Positions 10,201 to 22,378 of a stretch of 64,000 nucleotides of DNA are shown in pieces. Below the pieces are notes generated by a model. It did no database searches, was not told where the DNA came from, and saw only the letters and a list, made by a program, of their open reading frames with translations. Numbering within the stretch: position 1 is the stretch's first letter; the number at the start of each line of letters is the position of its first letter. The stretch spans positions 62,001 to 126,000 of the forward strand of contig JAIQGL010000030.1 in the NCBI GenBank assembly GCA_020072585.1, written 5' to 3'. A program made the position numbers and the translations under genes. Source of the stretch: Terriglobia bacterium. GTDB taxonomy: Bacteria > Acidobacteriota > Terriglobia > Terriglobales > Acidobacteriaceae.

Positions 10201-13200
10201 GCCACATTCGTTGACGCGAATGGCGGATTTATCGAAACAAAGCTCGGCCGCGTCGTGTCTGCCACCGCTGACGTTCCCGTGGTAAAGCTGAACGCCACCG
10301 TGGCTGCCGCGTTCCCGGCCAGGTCCTGCAATCCGTTCACCGTCACCGAGTACACCGTGCTTGGCGCCAGCAGGCTGGATGGAGTAAAGATCAGCGCTGT
10401 CCGGTTCGCGTTGGCACTCACACTGCCGCTCACCGTGGTTCCTCCGCCCGTCACCGTGAACGGTTGCCCGATTCCCACCGTCTCCATCGCCTCGTTGAAC
10501 TGCACGATCACCCGCGTATTCACTGCTACCGCGCTGGCTCCGTTCGCCGGACTGGTCGCCGCCAGCAGCGGCGCTACCGTGTCTGTTCCCTGCGCTGTGC
10601 TGAATAGGCTCGATCCACCGTTGATCCCCTGTCCTGCCAGGTCCGTGATCCCGTTCGTCACCCACCTGACCTGATATTGCGTCGACGGCGCCAACGGCCC
10701 GCTCCAGGTCGCGCTCAATCCATCTGCTGACGCTGTAATCGCACTTGCCGCCAGGAACACTCCATCCTGGTTCCTCGTCATCTGCAGCGTTCCGCTGTTC
10801 ACGCTGATCGCATTGATCCGTTCGCTGAACTGCAACCGCACCACCGTGTTCGTCCCCACTCCCACCGCGTTGTTCACCGGATCCACCAGCGCCACCGACG
10901 GCCGGACAGCATCGGACGCGGCGCCAGTCACAAATGTGGTAGAGCGTGCATTGGAGATCTGGTTCCCGGCAAAGTCTGAGATCGAGGCAGCGACGGAAAC
11001 GGTGTAGGCAGTGTTGGGCAACAGCGCAGCCGTGGGAACTAACGTGGCAATGCTGTTCCCGCTGGACAAACTCACAGAACCGGTCACGGGCTGGCCGCCG
11101 ACAAGCAGTTGAATTCCGTTCTGTGCGCTTACCGAACTGATGGGCTCACTGAATTGCAGCGTGATCGGCGTGTTCGTGGCTACGCCGCTCGATTGATCTG
11201 GCGGATTCACCGCTACCAGTGCGGGTGGCGCCGTGTCATTCACAAAGCTGGTGGTGAACGAGAAAGTCACTGCGCTAAGCAGGTTGCCCGCTGAATCGGT
11301 GATTCCGGAGCGCAGGAACACGTTCAGCCGATGGCCTGCGGGGAGCGGCGATGTCGGCACCACAGAGGCGCTTCGTCCGTCCGGATTGACCTGGACAATT
11401 CCGGCGACGAACACGCTAGTCAGCGTGTCCTGCAATTGGAACGTTGTCGATGTAAGCGAACCCGGGTCCATCTGCTTGCTGAACAGCGCCGTGACGGCAG
11501 AGTTGATAGGCACACCGGTAGCGCCGTTTTCAGGATTGATATGCAGGACCGTGGGTGCCGTGAGGTCTTTGGCAACGTCAGTGGTAAAGCTGCTTTGGAA
11601 TTGCGGACTGGTCTGGCCGCCGGCCACGTCCTGTACCGCAACCGTATAGAGCGTAAGACCTGCCAGCGTGGCATTGGGCGTGAAGGTCAGAGACAACCCA
11701 TCTGCCGAAAGCACTACGCTTCCCGGGACATTGGTTGTGCCTTGCAGCAACTTCAATGTGCCGCTGACCACGGCGCTTGAAGAAACCGTGGATGCAAAGC
11801 GCACCACTACATGCACGTTGGTGGGCACTGTCACGCTGCCGTCGGCAGGCTGCACCTGAACCACCGGCGGTAGAGGCGGTACGCTTCTTATGCTGAATGT
11901 AATCGCAGCGCTGGTATTTCCTACAGCATCGGTTGCCGTGAGTGACAGCAAATCTCCCACAGCGCCGGAAATATTTACGCTAAACGATCCGTTCGTCGCC
12001 GCCGTGGTCGTTACTTGCGCGCTGGTCACGGTGTTGGTGATCCGAACCAGAGCGCCGGCTTCCGTTGCTCCGCTTTGGCCCACCACGTTCGAGATACCAT
12101 TGGACGGTGGGAAGGCTGCAATCAGCGTTGCATTCACCGCCGGAGGAGTCCGGTCGACGACGATGGTCACGCTGGAGACCGCTGTTTCCCCGGCGAAGCC
12201 GGTCGCAGTCACGGAAATGGTTTGGTTCCCCTCCGGCACCGCGGAGAGATCGAATATTGCCTGGAATGGAAGCGCCGCGACACTAAAGGTCTGCGTACCC
12301 AGAGTGAAATCAATCTTCTGCACCGGTTCACTCGCTGAGGCGGCCACCGTCACACTGTTTCTAAAGCGCGATGTTGGTGCGGGCGAAGTAATGCTGACCG
12401 TGAGCTGCTGATTATTGATGACAACATCAATCGGTGCACTGGCAGGCCCGGTATTACCTGCGTTGTCTATTGCTCTTGCTGAAATACGGTGTGAACCTTC
12501 ACTTAATAGCGCTGTGTTCACCGTATGTTGGAAGGCAGGTCCGGTCAGAGAGAACAGCACGCTGTTGTCCAGCAATACGTCGATGTGGTTCACGCCATTC
12601 GCGTCTGTCGCCGTGGCGGAGATGGAGACCAGACCGCTCAACACCTGATTTTCTGTCACACCGGAGATCACCGGCACGGAAGGCGGCAGCGTATCGACGT
12701 TGAAAGTCGTGCTGGCAGAGCTGACGTTGCCTGCACGGTCAGCCACAGATACAGAGAGCGTATGTGGCCCATCTGTGAGGTTCGTCGCGGGCGTAAAGGT
12801 GAGCGTGCCTGTGGCTACCTGCTGTCCATCCAGCGTGATCGTTACGCTCGCGGTGTTCACCCCGGAGACCACATCGGTCGTACTGATCGAAATGGTGGGC
12901 CGCGCGGACGTGATAAACGCCCCATTCGCGGGGAACGTCACCTGTAGTACCGGCGCAATCGTATCCACCGTTGCGAAGGTGGAAACAAACGGAGTTGTCT
13001 GCACGTTGCCGCTCAGGTCCTTCGCTCCGTTGACAGTAACGGTAAAGCTTGCGTTGGTGGGCAATGGCGATGCAGGAGTAAAGACTGCCAGTGTGGACGT
13101 TGCCAGCACCGTGCTGCCGGATACGACGCCTGACGGGCCGGTAACAACGACCAAGCCAGTCAGGTTCGTGGTTGCGGCCAGCGGTTCGCTGAAGTTCACG

Positions 13201-16200
13201 GCAATCGTGCTCGTCGCGGGCACTTGAATTGCGCCGTTTGCGGGCACAATCGATGCAACAAACGGCGGCTTGAGATCAACCGTCTGGAAAGTTGCCGTCG
13301 TGGTCTGCGCCGGATGACGGCCAAAGATATCGCTCACGCTGGAACTGACCGTAACAACGATCTGAGATGAGTCAGGCAGTGTTCCAGTGAAAGTCGCCAG
13401 TTTGCCGTCCGTCGACAGGCTGCCGCTCAGGAACAGATTGGAACCGTTGGCGGTAAAGGAAATCCCTGAAAGCGATTGCAGCGGATTGCTAAATGAGATT
13501 TTGATGGGCTGGTTCGTTGGTTCGCCGGTTGCTCCATCAGCCGGATCAAAGGAAACCACTGCCAGCGGAGAGTCGTTCAGCACAATTCTACCCAGATCAA
13601 ACGTTTGCCCATTGGCGGCAATGCTTGCCCCCTGGACGAGCGCTTGACCCGTGCTCACCGGATCATTGACGCGAACCGTAAATCCGCCGATGGGTATGCC
13701 CTGCGCCGTGAATGTCCCGTCGGTCTGGGACTGCACGACAACCGAGCCGCCACGATCGAGTATCAGCGTGACGTTCGCGCCTGCGGCGGGCGTCACCCCG
13801 TCAGAGCGGAACACAGTTCCAATCACCGTGCCGCTGGGCTGGACCTGAATCGTGATGTCCGTATTCTGGTTTGGCAGGACACTGCTGGAAGTTGATCCGA
13901 ACAGCGTGATCGCCGACTGCACGCTCAGGCTGGCCGTAAATGTTCCAGCCAGCACCTGAGGCAGAGAGAAACTGCCATCGGTACTGCTGTCAATTACAAA
14001 GCTGTAGGGGAAGGCCCCAGTTCCACTGACGCTAATGTGCCCTTTGACCGGATTGCCGAGTGAATCCAGTGTATGTCCGCTGATAGATCCAATTCCATTC
14101 AGCCGGATGGCCGCCTGCACCGTGGATCCCGAAAGAATTTCAATGCTCGACTTCGCCTGATCAATGCTGCCCAGAACCGTGACCGCAATCGATGCCGTGC
14201 CCGCGGGGACAATCGCGAATGAGAAATTTCCGTTGGGATCGGTCGTAACAGACTGCGTTCCGCCGCCCTGACCGCCCACTTGCACGGTAACCAGAGAAGC
14301 CGGCGCCGGAGTCACACCATCCGCCTGCAATACCTGACCAGATAGACTTCCGGAGCCGCGCAAAGCCACGTCAAGATTCAACTGCGATCCATCACCTACC
14401 AGCGTGGAAGAAGCTGTACCGGCAAGGAACCCATTCTGCAAACTGGCATTGGCTGTAATGTGCCCCTCTGGCACTCCGGAAATCAGATAGCGGCCAGTTG
14501 CGTCAGCCAGCGTAGTAGCGTGATAGCTACCGGAAAAAACATCCACGGAAGCGCCCGGCTCGGGTGCTCCGTTAAGTGTCACCAGGCCGGTAACTGTGCC
14601 CAGCCCCTGGGCCACCACATCCAGAACCAGAATCTGCCCATCCGTGGTGATGCTGCCGGCAGCCACGCCGGTTCGCGCTGTAACCGGGTCCTGCGCCTCA
14701 AGCCGCACCGGCCCTGCGGGAACAAACGTAAAGCTGAATGCGCCCGGATCTGCGTTGCCATCCGTGGTGAGCTGGCCAATCTGCCGGCCGTTGGCCAGCA
14801 GGCGCACTGTGCCAAACGGAATCGGTGAGCTGTCCGGCATCAGGAAATGACCTCGCACCGTTCCCGTAGTCGTGAGCTGGACCACAACATTCACGGTGGC
14901 GCCCGCATTGGGCAGGATGGAAGCGGTCCTTCCGCCGCGACCCACGATGTCAGATACCTCGATCGTGAACGGCCCTTCAAAAACCTGCTCAAAGGTGACA
15001 CGTCCCTGATTGGCGGGCTGCACCGCATCTTCCTGCACGGAGTTGGGGAAGTTGGTTTCCGTCAGCTTCACGAACGCTGTATCCACAGGCTGATTGGATC
15101 CATCCACCACCTGCACCGTGACCGTGCCTCGGCCTTTCAGGCGCAGGTCGTGCGCCATGTCTTGTGCGGCACGCAAGAACAGCGTGTCCTGCACCACTCC
15201 GCCGCTGATAGGATCGCGCGCGGTTACCTTGTACGTGCCTTCAGGGAAGATCTTGGCAAACTTGAAGTGGCTGTTGGCGTCCGTCGTTACAGTTACGTCC
15301 GGCAGCGGGCCGTTGGCCGTGACTTCAACCCCGGCACCAGCAGGAGTAATTCCATCCGGCAGGAAAACGGTGCCGGAGAGAACGCCGGAAATCGTATTGA
15401 CGAGCTTCAGATTGAAGTTCACCGTTTGCCCGGCGCTGGAGATGGCGCCCTGAGCGCCGACCTGGGTCGGGAAGAATATCTGCGAAGCTGTCACTCCTAT
15501 CTGCCCGACCCTCACATTGCTGAAGTGAAAGTTTCCGCTTAGATCGGTAGAGATGCGCTGCGAGAGGCCTTGTACCAGCGAACAGGAATCCTGATCGAAG
15601 ACGTTTGAGGTCAGGGCAATGTCCGCTCCAAACACAGGCGCCCCATCGGGAGCAAGAACGTTTCCTGTTACGCTGCCGGTGCCGGCAAAACGCAATACGC
15701 CGAAACCCGTTGTGCCATCGGCCACTATGGAAGCGGAGGCCCTGGACACATCAAAAGAACTGGATATTGCTACGGCGCTGACCTGGCCTACAGGTAAGCC
15801 GGAGAACGTCACCACGCCATCCGGGCCGGTTGCTTTCGGGTCGCATCCGCAGGCAAAAGGACAGGCCCCGGAAAGCAAGGCTACATTCTGGTTGGCAACG
15901 GGCCTTCCGCTGCTGTCAAGCACGGTGAATTTAGCTGTGCCAAGACCCGAGAGAACAATGTTGGCGTTTGCAAAAGTTTGGCCAGGCACGGTAATAGAGA
16001 CCGTGGTGCTGCCCGATCGCAATCCGTCCCTGGTCGCTGCCGAAATCGTCTGTGATCCGGACCGCACGGGCAGCCCGGGAAGTGTGTATGTGCCGTCAGC
16101 ATTGCTCAGGACGCCGGTGACGCCGCTCAAGACAACAACTCCACCCGCCGGCGAGCCATCCGGCATCGAAATCTTTCCGGTGACTGTACCCTGGTTGGCT

Positions 16201-19200
16201 GTGTTGATGACGATGGTGATATTTTGACCGGTCAGATTCTGGTTCGCGGTAGCGAATCCAGTAATCGATCCCCGGTCATTGGCGGTTAACTGCGATGAGA
16301 TGGTGAAATTACCCGTTGGTACGCTGCTAAAGCTGAAATTCCCGGCAGCGTCCGTATTCACCACCCCAACAGGAATAGTGCCCTGTATTGGATCCGATAT
16401 GCTATAGACCACGGGCCAGTTCGGCACCGGGGTGGTTACTCCGTTTTCCTGCTTTTGCAACGAGCCAGAAACACTCAGCTGTCCGCTATCCAGAGTTACG
16501 TCGATCGTGGCCGTGTTACCTGCCCGGGTGATGCTTCCAGCGCTGCGACCAATGCTGTTTCCTTTTCCAGCCTGTACACTCACCGGCCCAACCGTTACTC
16601 CGGAAACTGAGTAATGCCCATTGCCGTCCGCAGTAGTCTGGGCGCCAATCTGGGTGTCCGTCTGACTTAAGACCACCACGGCTGCGGCGGGCACCGGATT
16701 ACCACTTAGATCATGCACCGTTCCTGCCACTGATCCCTTGCCCAGGATAGGGATATCCATGAGCAACTGCTGGCCGGGGATGCGGACGAAGTTACTTAGC
16801 TGGCGCAAGCCGCCTGTGTTCGGGTCTTGCGTGGAAATCTGGAACGGCATTCCGCAAGAGTCCTGGCGTACATAACGAAACTCATATCGCCCATCCGCAC
16901 TCACAGGGACGCTGGAGACGCCAACAGGCAGCTCATCTGCTTCAGCCGCGCAATCCGCTGGGGGAACGGTGCTGTAAGTCACGACAGCCGTACTCACGGG
17001 CGTGCCGTCAGCATTGAAGACGCGTCCTAAAACCACAGCCCCTGGATCTTCAATCTTGGTTTGCAGCGGTACGGTTCCGCCGATGCCCGTTGCGCCGCGT
17101 GCGTCAGCAATGCCGCTTACAGTAACGGAAGAAGGCACATAGGGCCCTTCCGGCTGCTGGAGATTTGCAACCACGATGCGCCCGGAAAGCTGCGACCTTG
17201 CTTTCTGTATGGCGTTCGCCGGCATCTGATAGTTCGTTGTCAGCTGCGCGCTGGTAGCGTCAACCACACGATCAAACAACAGCGCCAGTTGTACACCGAG
17301 CGAGCTGGCTCCCGGCAGCGTTTCCGGACCAATGATGGTGGCAGAGACAAAACGCGGCCCCTGGGGCGCAACAGTCGTGGTACTAAGCGGCTGTTGGGTT
17401 GCGAACGAGCCATCATTGTTCGTGTCCAGCTCCAGAATCAGCCGGTCAGGTTGCGCGGAATCCAATTTCACGCGAGCACGCATTCCCAGCGTCATTGGAA
17501 CGCCGCTGATCTGCCCACGGATGACATTGCCATCGCCATGAGGCATGGAGATGGCCAGATCAACCGTTCCGGAACCTGTGCCCGTCAGTTGCAGGGTGTA
17601 AGGAAAGACCGCTGGCGTAGTCAGCAGGCCAAGGACCGGTGCAGCATCCATGTTGCTGAGTGGGACCTGGCCAAAACCTGGAATATCGTTGGGCAAAGGC
17701 GTTACAGAACCGAGCTGCCGAGCAACGTTGCCATTGCCGTCAGTCAATGTAAATCCAACGGGCGGAGCCCCGGTCCCGCTGGCCAGGGCGAAAGAAATAA
17801 AGTCTGGTCCGGAGGCAAACACGCTCGTCAGATCATTCTGGAAATTGAGCGCGCCTCCCGTGCTGCTCACCGCTCCAGCGAGCGCCGCGCCCACGGCACG
17901 CTCAAAGTTTTGTCCGCCCTGTGTGCTACGTAGCAGTTGATCGAACCCGGCATCGAGCGGCTTGCCGCCATAGAAATCCGCCAGCAAGTCACGCAATGCG
18001 TCTTGCATCGGCTGCCCGAGTCCGGCCCTGAGCCCGGCTTCGGCCAGCGCCAGCGCCTTCTGTGTGACCACCGATTTATTCGTACGAATCACGTTGGGCG
18101 GCAGTGTGCCGTTCGGAGCGTTCGCAATGCTCCAGCCCTCTCCCAGCACCAGCATCGCTGCGTCAATCACTGACTGGGGCAGGTTCTCTACAGAAGAAGG
18201 CAGAACCAGCGTGTCAGGTGAAAGAGGTATGCCGCGCTCACCCACACCAAGAGTAAATTTCAGCTCACCCGTGGAACCGTCAGTCGTATCAAAATGTAGA
18301 TAACTCGCAACCACCTGGCCCGTGCGGCGGCTCTTGAATACATACGTAAGTGTGGTGGCGCCGCCTCCGGCGATGGTATTGATGAACTGGGTCGGATCGC
18401 TCAGAAGAGTCGCCCCGCTCAGCCGCGACGAATCGATGGTCAAATTCACGGCATTGGCAATCGACTGGCTGAGGTTCTTTACCGTAACGTAGACCTTGAA
18501 TTGCTCGCCATTGCGCACAATAGCCGGCACGGCAAAGGTGAGATCAAAAAACGGATTGCGCACCAGCACTCCGCCCTGCGCAAGCCCGCTTACGCCTACA
18601 GGCCCTGTAGCCAGACCTTCCAGAATGCCCTGAATGTTGAAGCTGATCTGGTGGAAGCCTTCTTTTTCTCCGCGCAGAATGAATTCTGCTTGCCCCTGGT
18701 CGCCTGGGTTCAAGATGTTGACATCGTCCGCGGTTCCCGGCTTGGCGTCAGCTCCCACGCCGCGAACTGTCTTGGTTGCCGGTTCGGGTCCATCCTTGGT
18801 ATTCGGCAGGCTCAGCGGATCATCCGCCGTGCCGGCCACTGCGTCATCGCCGGACGGAAGGTTGATGGTTCCATTCACATCGTGGACCACCAGACCGGAG
18901 CCGCCCGGAGCTCCGTTGGCCACAAACAATTGCGCTGAGAAAAACTGCTTCAGGAATCCGATATCGCCGGGGATCACCAGAACGCTGGGTATCTTGACCG
19001 GAGCAGGTTTTCCGTTGGGCAGCTTTATATCGTTTTCTGCTACCGGGTTGCCGTTAACATCAAGCAGGTTCAGCAATACTGGAACGATCGTCGGAATCGG
19101 GACCTGGTCGCGGCTCTGCGGACCTGGGGGCAAAAGTGGCTGGGGTATGGGCACGCCCTTGCGGTCAAACACCACCGGAAACGATATCGTTGTGGCATTC

Positions 19201-19814
19201 GATTGCAGCGCCAACCCGATGGTGAACTGGAATCCCAGGAAATCACTGCTATCCAGAACAATGCCTGCGGCCTTGATCTCGTCCAGCGTCAGCGGACGCG
19301 TCTCCACGGACGTGATCAGCACCTGATCAATTACTTTTACCGGAATCGTTGCCGGTGAAACATCCAGGGCAGGACTTCCGTTAACAACAATACGCAGGTT
19401 GCTGAGCGTGTAGTCACCGGCTTCACTCAGGGGCGGGATTGGCAGCAGCAGTGGATCGACAATCGGTGCGGCGCCGCCGTTCGGGTCGACGAAAGGAAGA
19501 GTGACGGTGCCCGCCAGGCCGGGACCGGAAAGCTCGCCGTGAACTTCAAAATTGCCGCCGAGAAACTTTACTACGTCGGCCGAACTCAACGCGCCGGACG
19601 GCGTATTAACAACAATCCTGACTCCGGCTGCGGTGTTCTTCGGGATAGTTGGATTGGCCGGCTGGACCGTCGCGGAAATTCCCTGCACCCCGAGTTCAAG
19701 CTCGCCAATCTTCCTTAGATTAGTTTGAGCGAACGCGACGCTAGCGAACAGGCCGAGAACTACCCACAACCACGCCCTTGAACGCACCCTTACCTCCACA
19801 GATATAGCAGACAT
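7283..19814 (-). CDS. Giant secreted protein with carboxypeptidase-regulatory-like and SbsA/Big_5-type Ig-like repeats; ORF 7365..19814, with a frameshifted 3' tail to the TAA at 7283-7285
   Basis: 4149-aa ORF with signal peptide (MSAISVEVRVRSRAWLWVVLGLFASVAFAQ), many 'GTVTGxVxxPDGxPxxGAxV' repeats, then 'P.L....PANGAxxVxxxxxVxVxFxExM' repeats. The last 28 residues are out of frame relative to an internal paralogous repeat. Confidence 0.9.
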
Positions 19815-20178
19815 CTATCTGCTTGCCACTGCACAACCTGCCCGGAGCTAGTCCTGCCTTAAGCTTGAAAACCTGGGGGTGAAAACTTATTTGGGAAACG
19901 GTGGACGATTTTAGTCTGAGATTTGATATTGTCAAACAAAATATTTCGTGCAGCGTATAATAGGTGATCTATCGCAAAACTATCCCGTAACTTTACATTT
20001 TCTTACAATATCTCACCAGGCACTTATCTCAAGAAACCTAAACTATCCAGGGCTTCTTAGGCTTTTTTTAACGTCAGTGCAAACAATTTCACCTTTCGGA
20101 TAAAGAAAGCCAAGCAAAACTACGGGGCTCAAGCATTTTTATCGAGGGCGAGTGTATGGAAGCAGGAAGACTGTCCGC

Positions 20179-20194
20179 TGTGATGGCGATCACA
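20179..20194. promoter_or_regulatory. Possible CRP/FNR-family binding site
   Basis: TGTGATGGCGATCACA matches the consensus TGTGA-N6-TCACA exactly. Confidence 0.35.
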
Positions 20195-20653
20195 CATATG
20201 AACATACCGCTACAGCAGTTTGACAAACGCCTTGCCAGGATCTTTCGACGTTCAGCCCAAGATGACAAGTTTCAATCTTGCAACTGCGTCAGGGTTCGCT
20301 AGTGGTTCATTTGCCCACGGATGCGAATGGCATGCCGTGCCGTCGGCGCTCTCGCTTTTTGTACCTGCCTTTCAGCCGTTGCCACGCACGGGTGCTTAAT
20401 GCAATCGCCTGGTGAATATAGAGACAGCAATCAATTAATGCGGGGACGACGTCAAAAGCGAGCAGTCCAGCAACGAATCCGGAGATGTACTGTCTGTTTT
20501 CACTACCGCTTTTCACGCTCAGAGCAGCGAACAAGTATTTTTCCGGGCCCAAAAACGACCAGGGGCTGGCTCACCTCCCGGCATACTGATCTCGGGCTAA
20601 AGCAATGTGACCTGGCTCACAGCCCGTGTCGCCGGTTGGCTTAGACTATTACT

Positions 20654-21016
20654 GTGCTTTGTGTCCGCAAATCTGCCTGCTTGTTGATGGCCTTGCTGGT
20701 GCTGTCAGCGCCGCTCATTGCCTGTGCCCTGCCGGGCGAGGAGATGACCAAAGCGGAGCAGGACTGCTGCCTGCAGATGGGTGACCAGTGCGACAGTTCA
20801 CAAATGACGGACGCGCACACGTGCTGCACCAAGACCCCGCAGGTGGCGGCCAATACTCTGAAAGCCACCGGCAAGTACGCGCCGGCTGCGCCTGAAGCCG
20901 CCCAGCATGCCGAGTTCTGTACGTCACCGGCGATGGCCGCCGTTCTCTCTCGCCCGCAGAACACGCCGGACGACTCTCCGTCACCACCCGGCCCCATCAC
21001 CATCCTGAGAATCTAG
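20654..21016 (+). CDS. Small secreted Cys/Met-containing protein upstream of metal efflux operon
   Basis: GTG-start ORF with signal peptide; Cys pairs (DCCLQMGDQC, HTCC) and Met residues; co-directional with the downstream CusCBA-like genes. Confidence 0.6.
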   Translation: MLCVRKSACLLMALLVLSAPLIACALPGEEMTKAEQDCCLQMGDQCDSSQMTDAHTCCTKTPQVAANTLKATGKYAPAAPEAAQHAEFCTSPAMAAVLSRPQNTPDDSPSPPGPITILRI

Positions 21017-21124
21017 TCTCGCTTTCGTCTTTCCGGCGCGCGCCGAGCATTGTGCGCGTGAAAGCTTGCGTGCGCGGAAGTGCGCGCACGTTTCTCTCTA
21101 CATTCGGAGTAACGAGAGGTAAAG

Positions 21125-22378
21125 ATGAAAGCCTTTTATGTCTTGTTTTTCTTTGCGGCCGTGGTGAGCCACGCGCAGATGGATCCGTCGCACGTTCCGC
21201 CCACGCCGCTGACCGCGCTGGTGGAAGAGGCGCAGCAGAAGAATCCAGAGATCCAGGCGGCGATGCATGGCGCGCAAGCGGCCGGGCAAGCCGCAAAGCA
21301 GGCGGGCGCGTTGCCGGACACACAAGTCATGGTCCAGCACCTGAGCGTGGGCAGTCCGCGTCCGTTTGCCGGATATACCAACAGCGATTTTGCGTACATC
21401 GGCCTGGGCGCAGCGCAGGAGTTTCCCTGGCCGGGCAAGCGCGCGCTGCGGTCGCAGGTTGCCGGGGCGCAGGCTGAAGCAACGGGCGCGCAGTCCGGCT
21501 CGGTTCGCCGTTTGGTCATTGAGCAGGTGAAGAAGACCTATTTCAAGCTGGCTTACCTGCAAGCCACGCTCGACATCCTGCTGCGCGATGACAAGCTGCT
21601 GGGGGACATGGAGCAGATCGCCGAATCGCGCTATCGCGTTGGCCAGGGCAACCAGCAGGAAGTGCTCAAGGCCCAGCTCCAGCACACGCGCATTCTCCGG
21701 GAGATCAACCTGCACCATCGCGAGCAGGGACAGCTCCAGGCCGAGCTCAAACAACTGCTCGGCCGCGTGCAGGAGTCGCCCGACATCGCGACCGAACCGT
21801 TGCGCGAACGCGCGCTTCCCGCCGGCGCGTCTGAATTGTTGCAGCAGGCACGGCAAAACAATCCTGAGATCAAGGCGCGCGAGAGGCTTGTGCAACGCGC
21901 CGATCTACATACCGACCTGGCGCGCAAAGAGTTCCGTCCTGACTTTGGGCTGCAATACATGTACCAGAACACGGACCGCAGGTTCCGCGACTATTACATG
22001 CTGACCTTCACGGTGACACTGCCCAATCGCGGGCGTCGCCGTGCCGAGCTGGCTGAGGCCACGGAGAACCGCCAGAGCGCAACCGCGGAACTAAATGCCG
22101 AGGTCCAGCGCCGTCTGGCTGAGGTGCAGGACCAATACGTCATTGCTAAATCATCCACAGAGCAGCTCAGGATTTTCCGCGAGGGGCTCATACCCCAGGC
22201 AGAAGCAACGTTCCGCGCCGCGCAAGCGGCCTACCAGGCCAACCGCCAGGATTTTGAAACCCTGCTTTCTTCTTTCCGTGACGTGCTCGACTTCGAAGAG
22301 CAATACCAGAAGGAGCTCAGCGAACATGAGTCGGCGCTTGCACGGTTGGAGTCGTTGACGGGAGTAACGCTGCCATGA
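21125..22378 (+). CDS. TolC/CusC-CzcC family outer-membrane efflux protein
   Basis: Signal peptide; 'NPEIQAAMHGAQAAGQAAKQAG' and paired coiled-coil repeats typical of OEP proteins; overlaps the MFP gene. Confidence 0.88.
   Translation: MKAFYVLFFFAAVVSHAQMDPSHVPPTPLTALVEEAQQKNPEIQAAMHGAQAAGQAAKQAGALPDTQVMVQHLSVGSPRPFAGYTNSDFAYIGLGAAQEFPWPGKRALRSQVAGAQAEATGAQSGSVRRLVIEQVKKTYFKLAYLQATLDILLRDDKLLGDMEQIAESRYRVGQGNQQEVLKAQLQHTRILREINLHHREQGQLQAELKQLLGRVQESPDIATEPLRERALPAGASELLQQARQNNPEIKARERLVQRADLHTDLARKEFRPDFGLQYMYQNTDRRFRDYYMLTFTVTLPNRGRRRAELAEATENRQSATAELNAEVQRRLAEVQDQYVIAKSSTEQLRIFREGLIPQAEATFRAAQAAYQANRQDFETLLSSFRDVLDFEEQYQKELSEHESALARLESLTGVTLP

Noticed and set aside
7400-10900. Repeated DNA that could be mistaken for a CRISPR or satellite array
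   Set aside because: Repeats are long, in frame and encode Ig-like domains; no short regular direct repeats with unique spacers. No CRISPR array was seen in the window.
304-19326. Many plus-strand ORFs (e.g. 304..888, 5982..6692, 8502..9344, 9439..10674, 14847..15542, 17061..17933)
   Set aside because: They are antisense shadows of the two giant minus-strand genes; Pro/Thr/Val/Arg-skewed translations with no domain-like motifs.
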